Positions 42,145 through 50,957 of a stretch of DNA of 64,000 bases are shown piece after piece. The stretch is from Nocardia miyunensis NBRC 108239 (lineage in GTDB: Bacteria; Actinomycetota; Actinomycetes; Mycobacteriales; Mycobacteriaceae), in NCBI RefSeq assembly GCF_001613065.1, contig NZ_BDBQ01000046.1:1-64000 (forward strand), written 5' to 3'. Under the pieces are notes generated by a model that worked only from the letters and a program-made list of their open reading frames with translations, searched no databases and was not told where the DNA came from. A program made the translations under genes and the position numbers. Positions within the stretch are counted from its first letter, which is position 1; the number at the start of each line of letters is the position of its first letter.

Positions 42145-43353
42145 ATGTCCGCAATTCGTTCCGCACTCGTCATCGGCGGCGGTGTCGCCGGACCCGTCAC
42201 CGCCACCGCACTGCGCATGGCCGGTATCGAGGGCCGCGTCTTCGAGGCGTATCCGGGCCCGGCCTACAACATCGGCAGCACCCTCGGCTTCGCCGCCAAC
42301 GGCCTCGCCGCACTGGACGTCATCGGCGCGGGCGACGCGGTGCGCAAGGTCGCGCTGCCGATGCCGCGTTCGGTGATGTCGGTGGGGCACAAGATGATCG
42401 AGATGCCCGCCGTCGCAGGCCTGGAGCCGCTCCAGATGGTCGATCGCAGCGATCTGCATCAGGTGCTGCACGATCACGCCGTCGCCGCCGGGGTGGATTT
42501 CGCCTACGACAAGCGCCTGGTCTCGGTCGAGGAGCACGCCGACGGCGTCACCGCGCACTTCGCCGACGGCACCAGCGCGACCGCCGACATCCTGATCGGC
42601 GCCGACGGCATCAAATCGCGGGTGCGCACCCTCATCGATCCGAACGCGCCCGCGGCGAACTACACCGGCCTGCTCGGCTTCGGCGCGTACGTCGAATGCT
42701 CGGTGGACGTCCCGCAGGGGACGACCTTCTTCGCCTTCGGCAAGAACGCCTACTACCTGTACTGGGCTCTGCCCGACGGCCGGATCGGCTGGGGGGCGAA
42801 CCTGCCGAACGCGCAGTACCTGAGCATGTCCCAGGCTCGCGCGATCCCCGCCGAGCAGTGGTTGCGCACGCTGCGGGAGACCTACGCCCCGGACACTCCG
42901 GGCGGCGAGTTCGCCCGCGACACCGCCCCGGAGGATCTGGCGATCGTCGGTGGTCTGCACATCATGCCTCCGGTGCCGACCTGGCATCGCGACCGGATGG
43001 TCCTGGTCGGCGATGCGGTGCACGCACCGTCCAACAGCACCGGTCAGGGCGCTTCCCAGGCCATCGAGTCGGCGGTGCAACTGGCTCGCTGCCTGCGCGA
43101 CTTCGATGATCCGGCAACGGCTTTCGCGACCTACGAGCGGATCCGGCGGCCGCGGGTGGAGCGGATCGCCGCGCGCGGAGCGAAGATCAACCACGGCAAG
43201 ACCATGGGTCCGGTGATGCGCCGCGCGATGCCGCTGCTCATGCCGCTGGCGGCCAAGGCGATGAAGATCGAGGAGACCATGCGCCGCGAGCAGAGTTACG
43301 TGATCGACTGGGACGCAACGGTGAACGAGCGAGCAGAACTCGTCCGGGCCTGA
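42145..43353 (+). CDS. FAD-dependent monooxygenase (PHBH/UbiH-like)
   Basis: A 402-residue group A flavoprotein monooxygenase. It has the dinucleotide motif VIGGGVAGPVTA (9-20), the ADGIKSRVR (DG) motif and the second FAD motif VLVGDAVHAPSNSTGQGA. These enzymes hydroxylate aromatics or, like the TetX and Rox types, inactivate drugs; the substrate is not shown. The GGGAG ribosome site is good. It follows the PadR gene and is convergent with the DHA2 exporter, so the trio may be a chemical-defence module. Confidence 0.9.
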   Translation: MSAIRSALVIGGGVAGPVTATALRMAGIEGRVFEAYPGPAYNIGSTLGFAANGLAALDVIGAGDAVRKVALPMPRSVMSVGHKMIEMPAVAGLEPLQMVDRSDLHQVLHDHAVAAGVDFAYDKRLVSVEEHADGVTAHFADGTSATADILIGADGIKSRVRTLIDPNAPAANYTGLLGFGAYVECSVDVPQGTTFFAFGKNAYYLYWALPDGRIGWGANLPNAQYLSMSQARAIPAEQWLRTLRETYAPDTPGGEFARDTAPEDLAIVGGLHIMPPVPTWHRDRMVLVGDAVHAPSNSTGQGASQAIESAVQLARCLRDFDDPATAFATYERIRRPRVERIAARGAKINHGKTMGPVMRRAMPLLMPLAAKAMKIEETMRREQSYVIDWDATVNERAELVRA

Positions 43354-43370
43354 AACATCCAGTGGCTCAG

Positions 43371-43410
43371 GCAGTTCCGGTCGGCGCGAGTTACCGTCGC
43401 CCGGAACTGC
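43371..43410. terminator. hairpin between convergent genes
   Basis: Perfect 10-bp arms GCAGTTCCGG (43371-43380) and CCGGAACTGC (43401-43410) flank a 20-base loop in the gap between the monooxygenase and the exporter. The position suits a bidirectional terminator; the long loop and lack of a T-run make it weaker than usual. Confidence 0.55.
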
Positions 43411-45450
43411 TCAGACCCGGGCGGTGAGCATCTCCGGACGATCGGACTCGTCGAGCAGTTTGGCGGCGATATTGTCCAGCGCCTTGTCGAACAACGCCCG
43501 GTCGGCCGGATTCGCGCAGTCCCAGTCGTCGATCCGGCCGCACACCCAATTGCGCCAGGCGGCCTTGATGCGATCCGATTCGGTGAGTCCGGCCTCGGTG
43601 AGTTGCATTCGCGGACCATCGAATTCGACCGTCCCGAGCGCGACGGCCCTGTCGTACACCGGCTCCAGTACCTCCGGGGGCATCCAGTGCGCGCGGGCGA
43701 TGGCGTCCAGCGTCGCCTCCCCGCGTGCCCTGCGCAACATCTGCACCTGCCCGATCGCCCACGCCTGATCCCGGGTCAGCGAGGTGCCCGAGGACGACAG
43801 GATCATCGGATCGGGCAGTTCGTCGGCACGCAGCTTGCGCATCAGGCTGGACAGGGCGTATTCCAGGCGTACCACCGAATCCGCCGAATCCGGCACCGAG
43901 AATCCGCCGCCGACATCCGATGCCTCCGCGCGCATGCTGTCGCGCAACGGAATCTCTTTCAGCAGCCACGCGATCAGGAATCCCACGATCGCCACCGGCA
44001 CCACCCAGCGGAATACGTAATCGATCGAGGTGGCGTACGCGTCGATGATCGGATTCGCCTGCGCCTCGGGCAATTTGCGCAATGCCTGCGGGCTCTGGGC
44101 GACCTCCGCCGATACCCCCGGCGTACGGGCCAGCGCCTCGCGCAGGTTGGGACCGATCTGATCGTTGTAGAGGGTGCCGAAGATCGCGGTGCCGAAAGTG
44201 CTTCCGAGAGTACGGAAGAAGGTCACGCCGGAGGTCGCGGTGCCCAGATCGGCATAGGGCACGGTGTTCTGCACGACGATGGTGAGCACCTGCATGGCCA
44301 GCCCGATGCCCAGCCCCAGCACCAGCATGTACAGCGATTCGAGCCAGATGCCGGTGCCGCGCCCCATCGTCGACATCAGATACAGCCCCACCGCCATGAC
44401 CGCGGTCCCGGCGACCGGGAAGTACTTGTAGCGTCCGGTCCGCCCGACCACCTGACCGGACAGGATCGAGGTGGTGAACAGGCCCACGACCATGGGCAAC
44501 GTCCGCAGACCGGACGCGGTGGCCGATATCCCGTCCACATATTGCAGATACGCGGGCAGATAGGTCATCGCACCGAGCATCGCGAAGCCGACGATGAACG
44601 ACAGGATCGAGCACACGGTGAAGACGTTGCTGCGAAACAGATGCATCGGCAGCATCGGCTCGGCGGCCCGCAGTTCCACGAAGACGAACGCGGTCAGCAG
44701 AATCGCCGCCGCGATGAACAGCCCGATGATCGTGGCCGAACCCCACGGATACTGCTGACCACCCCATTCCAGGCCCAGGATCAGACAGCTCACGCCGATC
44801 GCGACCAGGGCGATGCCCGCGTAGTCGATGATCGGCCGGATCACCGTGCGCACACGCGGAATCGCCCGTGCCGCAATGACGATCATGATGATCGCGAGCG
44901 GGACATTGACGTAGAAGCACCACCGCCAGCTCGCGTGATCGGTGAACAGGCCACCCAGCGTCGGGCCGATGACGGTGGTGACGCCGAACACCGCGCCCAG
45001 CGCGCCCTGATATTTGCCGCGTTCGCGCAGCGGGATGACGTCGGCGATCAGCGCCATCGAGGTCACCATGAGCCCGCCCGCGCCGATGCCCTGGATGGCC
45101 CGCGCGATGATCAGCAACAGCATGCCGTTGGAAAGTCCGGCGACCATCGAGCCGATGATGAAGATCAGCGCGCTGAGCTGGAAGACCAGTTTGCGGCCGA
45201 AGAGGTCGCCGAATTTACCGGCGAGCGCGGTCGCCACCGCTTCGGCCAGCAGATAGGACGTCACCACCCAGGCCATATGTCCCGCGCCACCGAGATCGGC
45301 CACGATCGTGGGCAGTGCGGTGGACACGATGGTCTGATCGAGCGCGGCCATGAGCATGCCGAGTACGACTGTGATGAACACGACATTGGCTCGGGTGTGG
45401 CTCACGGGAGGGGGCGCGTCGGCGACTGCGGGAGCACTGACAGCGGTCAT
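43411..45450 (-). CDS. DHA2-family MFS multidrug exporter with C-terminal winged-helix-like domain
   Basis: About 679 residues. The first ~530 form the 14-helix EmrB/QacA-type transporter: DQTIVSTALPTIVADLGG (motif D1), GKFGDLFGRKLVFQ (motif A), and GAVFGVTTVIGPTLGGLFTD (motif C). The remaining ~150 cytoplasmic residues resemble a winged helix (DQAWAIGQVQMLRRARGEAT; RMQLTEAGLTESDRIKAAW). Some mycobacterial exporters are of similar length. Start uncertain (45450 or 45483), as neither has a good ribosome site. It would use the proton gradient to expel drugs or lipids. Confidence 0.88.
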   Translation of the reverse strand: MTAVSAPAVADAPPPVSHTRANVVFITVVLGMLMAALDQTIVSTALPTIVADLGGAGHMAWVVTSYLLAEAVATALAGKFGDLFGRKLVFQLSALIFIIGSMVAGLSNGMLLLIIARAIQGIGAGGLMVTSMALIADVIPLRERGKYQGALGAVFGVTTVIGPTLGGLFTDHASWRWCFYVNVPLAIIMIVIAARAIPRVRTVIRPIIDYAGIALVAIGVSCLILGLEWGGQQYPWGSATIIGLFIAAAILLTAFVFVELRAAEPMLPMHLFRSNVFTVCSILSFIVGFAMLGAMTYLPAYLQYVDGISATASGLRTLPMVVGLFTTSILSGQVVGRTGRYKYFPVAGTAVMAVGLYLMSTMGRGTGIWLESLYMLVLGLGIGLAMQVLTIVVQNTVPYADLGTATSGVTFFRTLGSTFGTAIFGTLYNDQIGPNLREALARTPGVSAEVAQSPQALRKLPEAQANPIIDAYATSIDYVFRWVVPVAIVGFLIAWLLKEIPLRDSMRAEASDVGGGFSVPDSADSVVRLEYALSSLMRKLRADELPDPMILSSSGTSLTRDQAWAIGQVQMLRRARGEATLDAIARAHWMPPEVLEPVYDRAVALGTVEFDGPRMQLTEAGLTESDRIKAAWRNWVCGRIDDWDCANPADRALFDKALDNIAAKLLDESDRPEMLTARV

Positions 45451-45647
45451 TAGCTCAGTATGTGCCGGAACCAGCAGTTCCATGGGCAGGACACGTCTTA
45501 TGACCGGGCATACCGCTACGGCAGCAACTTCTCGGCATACCATAATGTGCGAGCGACAACCCTTTCCCCAGAACTTACCCCTAAGTAAGATTGCCGCCGG
45601 GGCAGCGGGCGCTGCCCGGACGACCACACCAGCAAAGGTCCCGCGCA

Positions 45648-46523
45648 ATGGCCTGGAAGCCCAGCGAAATTCCCGATCTGACCGGACGCACGTTCGTCAT
45701 CACCGGCGCGAACGGCGGCATCGGCAAGAACACCACGGCCGTGCTGGCCGGTAAGGGGGCCAGCGTGATCATGGCCTGCCGCAACACCGCCACGGCCCAG
45801 CGGGTCGCCGACGAGATCGATGGCGACGTGAAGGTCGCGGCGCTGGATCTGGCCGATCTGGCCTCGGTCCGCGAATTCGCCGGGCACACCGGCGAATTCG
45901 ATGTGCTGATCAACAACGCCGGGTTGATGAACATCCCGTTCTCGCGCACCAAGGACGGATTCGAAACCCAGTGGGGCGTCAACCATCTGGGCCATTTCGC
46001 GCTGACCGGACTACTGCTGGACCGCGTCCGCGACCGGGTGGTGACCCTGGCCAGCATCGCGCATCGCCAGACGCCCAAGCTCTGGATCGACGACCTGAAC
46101 TACGAGCACCGCCGCTATCAGCGCAATCTGGCCTACGCCCAGTCCAAGTTGTCGAATCTGATGTTCGCCCGCGAATTGCAGCGACGCCTGAGCGAGGCCG
46201 GATCGGCCAAGCGCTCCTACGCGGTGCATCCGGGCGTCTCGGCGACCGATCTGTTCACCCGGACCGAGACGCTGATGGACAAGGTGGCCAAACCGGCGGT
46301 CGCGCTGATCGGGCACTCCCCCGCCCGCGCCGCGCACTCGAGCCTGTTCGCCGCGACCATGCCCGACGCCGACCCGAACCAGTACTGGGGCCCGACCCGG
46401 CTGTTCGGCAGCCAGGGGCCGGTCAGAGTGTCGCCGTCGAGCAAACTGTCCGAGGACCGCGACCTGCAGCGCCGGCTGTGGGAGGAATCCGAGCGGCTCA
46501 CCGGCGTGCACTACACGTTCTGA
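45648..46523 (+). CDS. short-chain dehydrogenase (retinol-dehydrogenase-like)
   Basis: A 291-residue SDR of the retinol-dehydrogenase/oxidoreductase type common in mycobacteria: TGANGGIG (19-26), NNAGLM, a Ser in VTLASIAH, YAQSK, and the longer C-terminal region with VHPGVSATDLF. The start at 45648 was preferred to 45591 because the protein family begins with such a W-K-P-x-I-P-D-L-T-G segment. It is divergent from the exporter gene across about 200 bases. Substrate unknown. Confidence 0.88.
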   Translation: MAWKPSEIPDLTGRTFVITGANGGIGKNTTAVLAGKGASVIMACRNTATAQRVADEIDGDVKVAALDLADLASVREFAGHTGEFDVLINNAGLMNIPFSRTKDGFETQWGVNHLGHFALTGLLLDRVRDRVVTLASIAHRQTPKLWIDDLNYEHRRYQRNLAYAQSKLSNLMFARELQRRLSEAGSAKRSYAVHPGVSATDLFTRTETLMDKVAKPAVALIGHSPARAAHSSLFAATMPDADPNQYWGPTRLFGSQGPVRVSPSSKLSEDRDLQRRLWEESERLTGVHYTF

Positions 46524-46579
46524 TCGCCGACGGCCCCGGAGTGGACCTGCCCCTACGGAACGTGTAGTAGACGAGTACC

Positions 46580-47014
46580 GTGGTAGCCGTGTCCGCTCCG
46601 CACCGCCGTCCCGCTCTGATCATCCTGGTGATCGTCGCGGCGCTGACCTGCCTCGTACTGGGCTGGTGGCAGTGGGGACGATTCCAATCCGGGACCGGGA
46701 CCGGGCAGAACCTCGGCTACGCGTTGCAGTGGCCGCTGTTCGCCGGATTCGTGGTGTTCGTCTACGTGCGGTTCGTCCGCCTCGAACGCGAGTCCGACAC
46801 TCCCGAGTCCGAGCGGCCCGAGATCGTGAAACCGACTGTGCAGCGCGAGATTCCGGCCGGAATCCTGCCCGAGCGGCCGACCGTGCGGCGCACGCAGGAT
46901 CCGGTGCTCGCCGAATACAACAGGTACCTGGCCGATCTGCACGCCCAGGACCTGCACGAGCAGATGCGTGAGGCCGGGCTCGACACCCGCGAGACCGAGA
47001 GGAGCGCCGGTTGA
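46580..47014 (+). CDS. LprD-like membrane protein
   Basis: A 144-residue protein with two membrane helices (ALIILVIVAALTCLVLGWW; LQWPLFAGFVVFVYVRFV) separated by QWGRFQSGTGTGQNLGYA, then a polar tail ending LDTRETERSAG. It closely matches the Rv1343c (LprD) layout. Despite that name no lipobox Cys is present here. GTG start; no ribosome site, so leaderless translation is possible. It overlaps the DUF3817 gene by four bases (TTGA). Function unknown. Confidence 0.8.
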   Translation: MVAVSAPHRRPALIILVIVAALTCLVLGWWQWGRFQSGTGTGQNLGYALQWPLFAGFVVFVYVRFVRLERESDTPESERPEIVKPTVQREIPAGILPERPTVRRTQDPVLAEYNRYLADLHAQDLHEQMREAGLDTRETERSAG

Positions 47015-47400
47015 GCGCCAGCGAGAACATCGAAACCGCCGAGGCGAGCGCACCCGCCGCCACCCCGGCCCCGGCCGCGCGCAGCGCGTCCCCCGCCAAG
47101 GTCCGCCCGGCCTTCCTGCGCTACCGCGTCCTGGCCTGGGCGACCGGCACCTGGCTGCTGCTGCTGTGCGCCGAGGTGATCGCCAAGTACGGCTTCGGCG
47201 TGCACACCCCCAACTGGATCGCCGTGGTCCACGGCTGGGTCTACTTCGTCTACCTGATCGTCACCGCCGACCTCGCGGTCAAGGTCCGCTGGCCCGTCGG
47301 CCGCACCATCGGCACCCTCCTGGCAGGCACCATCCCCCTGCTGTCCTTCTTCGTCGAACACACCAACGCCAAACAGGTGAAAAAGGCATACAACTTCTGA
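47011..47400 (+). CDS. DUF3817 membrane protein
   Basis: A 129-residue protein of the DUF3817 family (Rv1342c-like): an Ala/Pro-rich start, then FLRYRVLAWATGTWLLLL, AEVIAKYGFG, VHGWVYFVYLIVTADLAVK and a last helix before FFVEHTNAKQVKKAYNF. Three membrane helices are visible. It begins with TTG at 47011 overlapping the LprD-like stop codon, with GAGAGGAG upstream, so the two genes are translationally coupled. Function unknown. Confidence 0.85.
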   Translation: MSASENIETAEASAPAATPAPAARSASPAKVRPAFLRYRVLAWATGTWLLLLCAEVIAKYGFGVHTPNWIAVVHGWVYFVYLIVTADLAVKVRWPVGRTIGTLLAGTIPLLSFFVEHTNAKQVKKAYNF

Positions 47401-47460
47401 CATGGTGCGCGACAACTGATTCCGGGACAACATGGGTAACTCCCCGGGTACGTCCGGGCA

Positions 47461-47557
47461 CGTGTCGGTGACGAGCTGGTTGATGCGTATGACGATCCTG
47501 ACGCTGCCAGTACAAGTACTCTTCCGACGCCTCCGGACGGAAGACGATCTTCCTCAC
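47461..47557 (-). pseudogene. YoeB/Txe-type toxin remnant
   Basis: From the GTG at 47557 the frame reads MRKIVFRPEASEEYLYWQRQD, the exact type of opening found in YoeB toxins. It then loses the frame near 47495; another frame continues with IRINQLVTDT, also YoeB-like. Nothing like the catalytic C-terminal part (the HRLVY region) follows before the DUF3817 gene. The toxin is therefore frameshifted and truncated. The start overlaps the antitoxin stop by four bases. Confidence 0.75.
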
Positions 47558-47748
47558 TCGGCCTCGTCCTCGAGCAACTCGTGATGCTCACCGACGCCGT
47601 CGCGAAGCTCCGCGACACGGCAGGTGAGGGTACGAGCATTGGCGGCACTGGACAGCAGATACGCTGTCTCGCGCAATGATTCGTATTCGCGCTGCGGAAT
47701 CATCACGACATTCTCTCCATGAAATTGCACATCGCCAGCTCGACGCAA
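47554..47748 (-). pseudogene. YefM/Phd-type antitoxin remnant
   Basis: The translated end matches the C-terminal two thirds of YefM antitoxins: GENVVMIPQREYESLRETAY, then LLSSAANARTLTCRVAELR. The N-terminal DNA-binding residues are missing, since the frame starts abruptly with MRRAGDVQFH, so the piece could not regulate its promoter. With the broken toxin downstream this is a dead toxin-antitoxin module inserted between DUF3817 and rdgB. Confidence 0.7.
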
Positions 47749-47794
47749 AGGATCACCCGACGACCGACCGAAGTCCCGGGGAGGCGCGGAACGG

Positions 47795-48400
47795 CTACCG
47801 CGCGAGTTCGGCCAGGGCAGGAAGCAGGGCGCGTAGGGCTCGGCCGCGGTGGGAGGCGGCGTCCTTTTCGGCGGGGGTGAGTTGCGCGGCGGAGACGGTA
47901 CCGCCGTCGGGGATGAACAGGGGGTCGTAGCCGAAGCCGCCGTCGCCGGAGGGTTTGCGGGCGATGTGGCCGGGCCATTCGCCGAGCGTGACGACCTCCT
48001 TGCCGTCGGCGACCAGGGCGCAGGCGGAGACGAAACGTGCGCCGCGGCGCTCGTCGGGGACGTCGGCGAGCTGGCCGAGCAGTAGGTCGTTGTTGGCCGG
48101 GTCGTCGCCGTGACGGCCGGACCAGCGCGCGGACAGCACGCCCGGCATGCCGTTCAGGGCGTCCACCGCGATGCCGGAATCGTCTGCGACACAAGCCAAT
48201 CCGGTGGCCGCCGCGCCGTCGCGGGCCTTGGCCAGCGCGTTCTCCTCGAAGGTCGCACCGGTTTCGGGGGCCTCCTCGTAGGGGGGCACCTCGTCGAGTC
48301 CGACGATCTCGAGCCCCTCGACCCCGGCCTCGGCCAGGATCCGGCGCAGCTCACCGAGTTTCTTGGCGTTACGGCTGGCGACCAGCACCCGGCGCGCCAC
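47795..48400 (-). CDS. rdgB: RdgB/HAM1 non-canonical purine NTP pyrophosphatase
   Basis: A 201-residue nucleotide-sanitising enzyme that hydrolyses dITP/ITP/XTP to monophosphates. It has VLVASRNAKKLGELRRIL (substrate/phosphate loop), TFEENALAKA, VADDSGIAVDAL, FGYDPLFIPD and SHRGRAL. The GTG start overlaps the RNase PH stop by one base (TAGTG). It follows rph, as in mycobacteria. Confidence 0.93.
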   Translation of the reverse strand: MARRVLVASRNAKKLGELRRILAEAGVEGLEIVGLDEVPPYEEAPETGATFEENALAKARDGAAATGLACVADDSGIAVDALNGMPGVLSARWSGRHGDDPANNDLLLGQLADVPDERRGARFVSACALVADGKEVVTLGEWPGHIARKPSGDGGFGYDPLFIPDGGTVSAAQLTPAEKDAASHRGRALRALLPALAELAR

Positions 48401-49164
48401 TACTTCTTCTTCTCCGGCTCGGGCAGCACGCCCGGATACGGCTGGGCCAGCGCCTCCCGCTGGACCGTGAACAGCTGTTCACATCCGGCCAGCGCGGAAT
48501 CGAGCATCGTGTCCAGGGTCGAGCGCGGGAATGTCGCACCCTCGCCGGTGCCCTGGATCTCGACCAGGGTGCCGGTATCGGTGGCGACCACGTTCATGTC
48601 GACCTCGGCGCGCGAATCCTCCTCGTACGGCAGGTCCAGGCGCACCCGGCCGTCGACCACGCCGACGCTCACCGCGGCGATCATGCAGGAGATGGGCTGC
48701 GGATCGGCCAGACGCCCGGCCGCCCCGAGATAGGTCACCGCGTCGGCCAGCGCGACGTACGCACCGGTGATCGCGGCGGTGCGGGTGCCGCCGTCGGCCT
48801 GCAGCACGTCGCAGTCGATGGCGATGGTGTTCTCCCCGATCGCGGCCAGGTCGATGCAGGCACGCAGCGAGCGCCCGACCAACCGGCTGATCTCCTGGGT
48901 GCGTCCGCCGACCTTGCCCTTCACCGACTCGCGGCTGCCGCGGGTGTGCGTGGCCGCAGGTAGCATCGCGTATTCGGCTGTGAGCCAACCCAATCCGGAG
49001 TCGCGACGCCACGGGGGAACCCCGTCGGTGACGCTCGCGGTGCACATCACCCGCGTCTGCCCGAACTCCACTAGCACCGACCCCGCGGGATGTGTGGTGA
49101 ATCCCCGGGTGATGCGGACCTCGCGGAGTTGATCGTCCGCCCTGCCATCGGCTCGTCTCGACAC
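48400..49164 (-). CDS. rph: ribonuclease PH
   Basis: A 254-residue phosphorolytic 3'-5' exoribonuclease that trims tRNA precursors. Motifs: VLVEFGQTRVMCTASV, GWLTAEYAMLP, RSLRACIDL, IDCDVLQADGGTRTAAI and a Glu/Asp-containing VDMNVVATDTG. The GTG start at 49164 gives the conserved R-x-D-G-R-A opening. It is the upstream partner of rdgB with a one-base overlap. Confidence 0.95.
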   Translation of the reverse strand: MSRRADGRADDQLREVRITRGFTTHPAGSVLVEFGQTRVMCTASVTDGVPPWRRDSGLGWLTAEYAMLPAATHTRGSRESVKGKVGGRTQEISRLVGRSLRACIDLAAIGENTIAIDCDVLQADGGTRTAAITGAYVALADAVTYLGAAGRLADPQPISCMIAAVSVGVVDGRVRLDLPYEEDSRAEVDMNVVATDTGTLVEIQGTGEGATFPRSTLDTMLDSALAGCEQLFTVQREALAQPYPGVLPEPEKKK

Positions 49165-49256
49165 AGCCAGCAGCCTAGTGGTAACCGATCACCAAACCCG
49201 CGCTCCCCCCGGATCTCTCCCGCCGGGGCCCGGACGGCTCCGCGCGCGGAACGGGC

Positions 49257-50021
49257 CTAGATATCGAAGACCTCGCCGGGCGATACCGCGTGCACCGGAC
49301 CGGTGAACTGCTCCTTCGCCTCGGCGATGACATCCTCGCGCGAGGTCCACGGCGGAATGTGCGTCAGCAGCAGCTCACCCACCCCGGCCTGCGCGGCGAC
49401 CATCCCGGCCTCGGCGCCGGACAGATGGATGCCCTCGGGACGATTACCGGGATCGTGCGTCCAGGACGCCTCGGCCAGCAGCACATCCGCACCCTGCGCG
49501 AGTTCGAAAACCGCCGGGCACAGCGCGGTGTCCCCGGTGTAGACCAGGGTGCGCCCGGCCGCGGTGGTGATCCGCAGGCCGTAGGACTCCGGCGGGTGAT
49601 ACATCCGGCGCGCGGTGAGGGTGTGCCCGGGACCGAAGGTGATCGACTCGTCTTCGCTCCACGCGCGCATATCGATCACGTCGGACCAGTCGTCGCATTC
49701 CCCGCCGACCTCGGCCGAGGCGTTGCCGATCCGCAGCGGCGCGTCCGAGGGACCGCGCACGATCGCGCGCCCGCTCGGCGGATTCGGGTGATACCGCCGC
49801 CACACCAGCAGGCCGGGCAGATCCAAGCAGTGGTCGGCATGCAGATGGGTCAGGAAGATGTCGACCTCACCCGGATCCAGATGACGTTGCAATGCGCCCA
49901 GAACGCCGGGACCGAAGTCGATCACCGTCGGCGTCATCTCCGGGCCGGTGAGCAGATAGCCGGAGGCGGGTGAATCCGGGCCGGACACGCTGCCCGAGCA
50001 CCCGATGACGGTAAGGCGCAT
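49257..50021 (-). CDS. metallo-beta-lactamase-fold phosphodiesterase (Rv1339-like)
   Basis: A 254-residue MBL-fold protein. The metal motif is THLHADHCLDL (HxHxDH at 59-64), with YTGDTA, SWTHD and LLTHIPPW completing the site. Rv1339 has been described as an atypical cAMP phosphodiesterase in mycobacteria, and the position next to rph supports orthology. The start at 50021 has GGGGGA upstream. A longer in-frame start at 50069 lacks one. The murI gene expected between this and the rhomboid gene is absent. Confidence 0.87.
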   Translation of the reverse strand: MRLTVIGCSGSVSGPDSPASGYLLTGPEMTPTVIDFGPGVLGALQRHLDPGEVDIFLTHLHADHCLDLPGLLVWRRYHPNPPSGRAIVRGPSDAPLRIGNASAEVGGECDDWSDVIDMRAWSEDESITFGPGHTLTARRMYHPPESYGLRITTAAGRTLVYTGDTALCPAVFELAQGADVLLAEASWTHDPGNRPEGIHLSGAEAGMVAAQAGVGELLLTHIPPWTSREDVIAEAKEQFTGPVHAVSPGEVFDI

Positions 50022-50093
50022 TCCCCCATGCTCCCACGCTGAACTACTGGTCAAGAGGGGATCCCCCAACTCGTCGGCCGGGCTACCCGGTCG

Positions 50094-50786
50094 TCACGGC
50101 GAGGCGAGGCGGCCGACACTATCCCCGCGACGATGACGACGTTCATCTCCGGAGAGTACCCAACCGGATATCAGTCCACCCAACGCGCCGAAAAGATGCG
50201 CTTGCCAGGAGATTCCGGCCTGACCGGGCAGCGCGCCCCACAGAATTCCACCGTACAACAGCCCGACGACGACACCCAGAACGATCTGCCAGACGTTGCG
50301 CGCGAACAGCCCCCGCGAGATCAGATACAGCAGCCAGCCGAACACCAGACCCGACGCACCGACCGTGGTCGTCCCCGACGCGCTGATCAACCAGGCGCCC
50401 AGACCGCTGACCACCCAGATGATCGCGGTCGCGCTCAACCCGCGACCGATACCGGTCAGCAACGTCAGCAGTCCGAGCACGATCACCGGCAGCGTATTGC
50501 CCATCAGATGCGCCCAGTTCGCGTGCAGCAGCGGCGCGAACGCCACGCCCTCGAGCCCCACCGCGCTGCGCGGCCGGATCCCGGCCCGATCCAGGCCGTG
50601 CCCCGCGAGCACATCGATCCCCTCGATGACGTACAGCAGCGCGACGAACCCGAGCGTGATCGCGATCGCCCGCGCCCACAACTGTTTCGTCGCCACCCGC
50701 GACCCACCCCCGGATGCCTTGTCCAACCGCGCGCGCACGGCCGCGATCCGATCCGGATCGAACGACGATCCCATCCCGGCGGTCAT
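50094..50786 (-). CDS. rhomboid-family intramembrane serine protease
   Basis: A 230-residue membrane protein with about six helices. The catalytic dyad is Ser145 in TVGASGLVFG and His197 in SWQAHLFGALGG; HANWAHLMGN supplies the oxyanion-hole residues. GGAGGTGA precedes the start. It corresponds to Rv1337 by context. Substrates are unknown. Confidence 0.9.
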   Translation of the reverse strand: MTAGMGSSFDPDRIAAVRARLDKASGGGSRVATKQLWARAIAITLGFVALLYVIEGIDVLAGHGLDRAGIRPRSAVGLEGVAFAPLLHANWAHLMGNTLPVIVLGLLTLLTGIGRGLSATAIIWVVSGLGAWLISASGTTTVGASGLVFGWLLYLISRGLFARNVWQIVLGVVVGLLYGGILWGALPGQAGISWQAHLFGALGGLISGWVLSGDERRHRRGDSVGRLASP

Positions 50787-50957
50787 CAGACCTCACCTCC
50801 TCGCAAGGCCCGGGGGCATCCGGCCGTTCGGAGACCGGACCTCACCTGTACCAGGGTACTGACCGCACTCCATCCGTCTGGAACTGTCAGGCAAGCAACG
50901 CCAACTCCAAGGTTTTTCGGCGCGGCTCGGAGCGAAGCGGAGGCCGAAGACACAACC

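Noticed and set aside
43603..45453. Long plus-strand open frame across the exporter gene
   Set aside because: Antisense to the transporter; translation is dominated by Arg, His and Gln with no fold signature.
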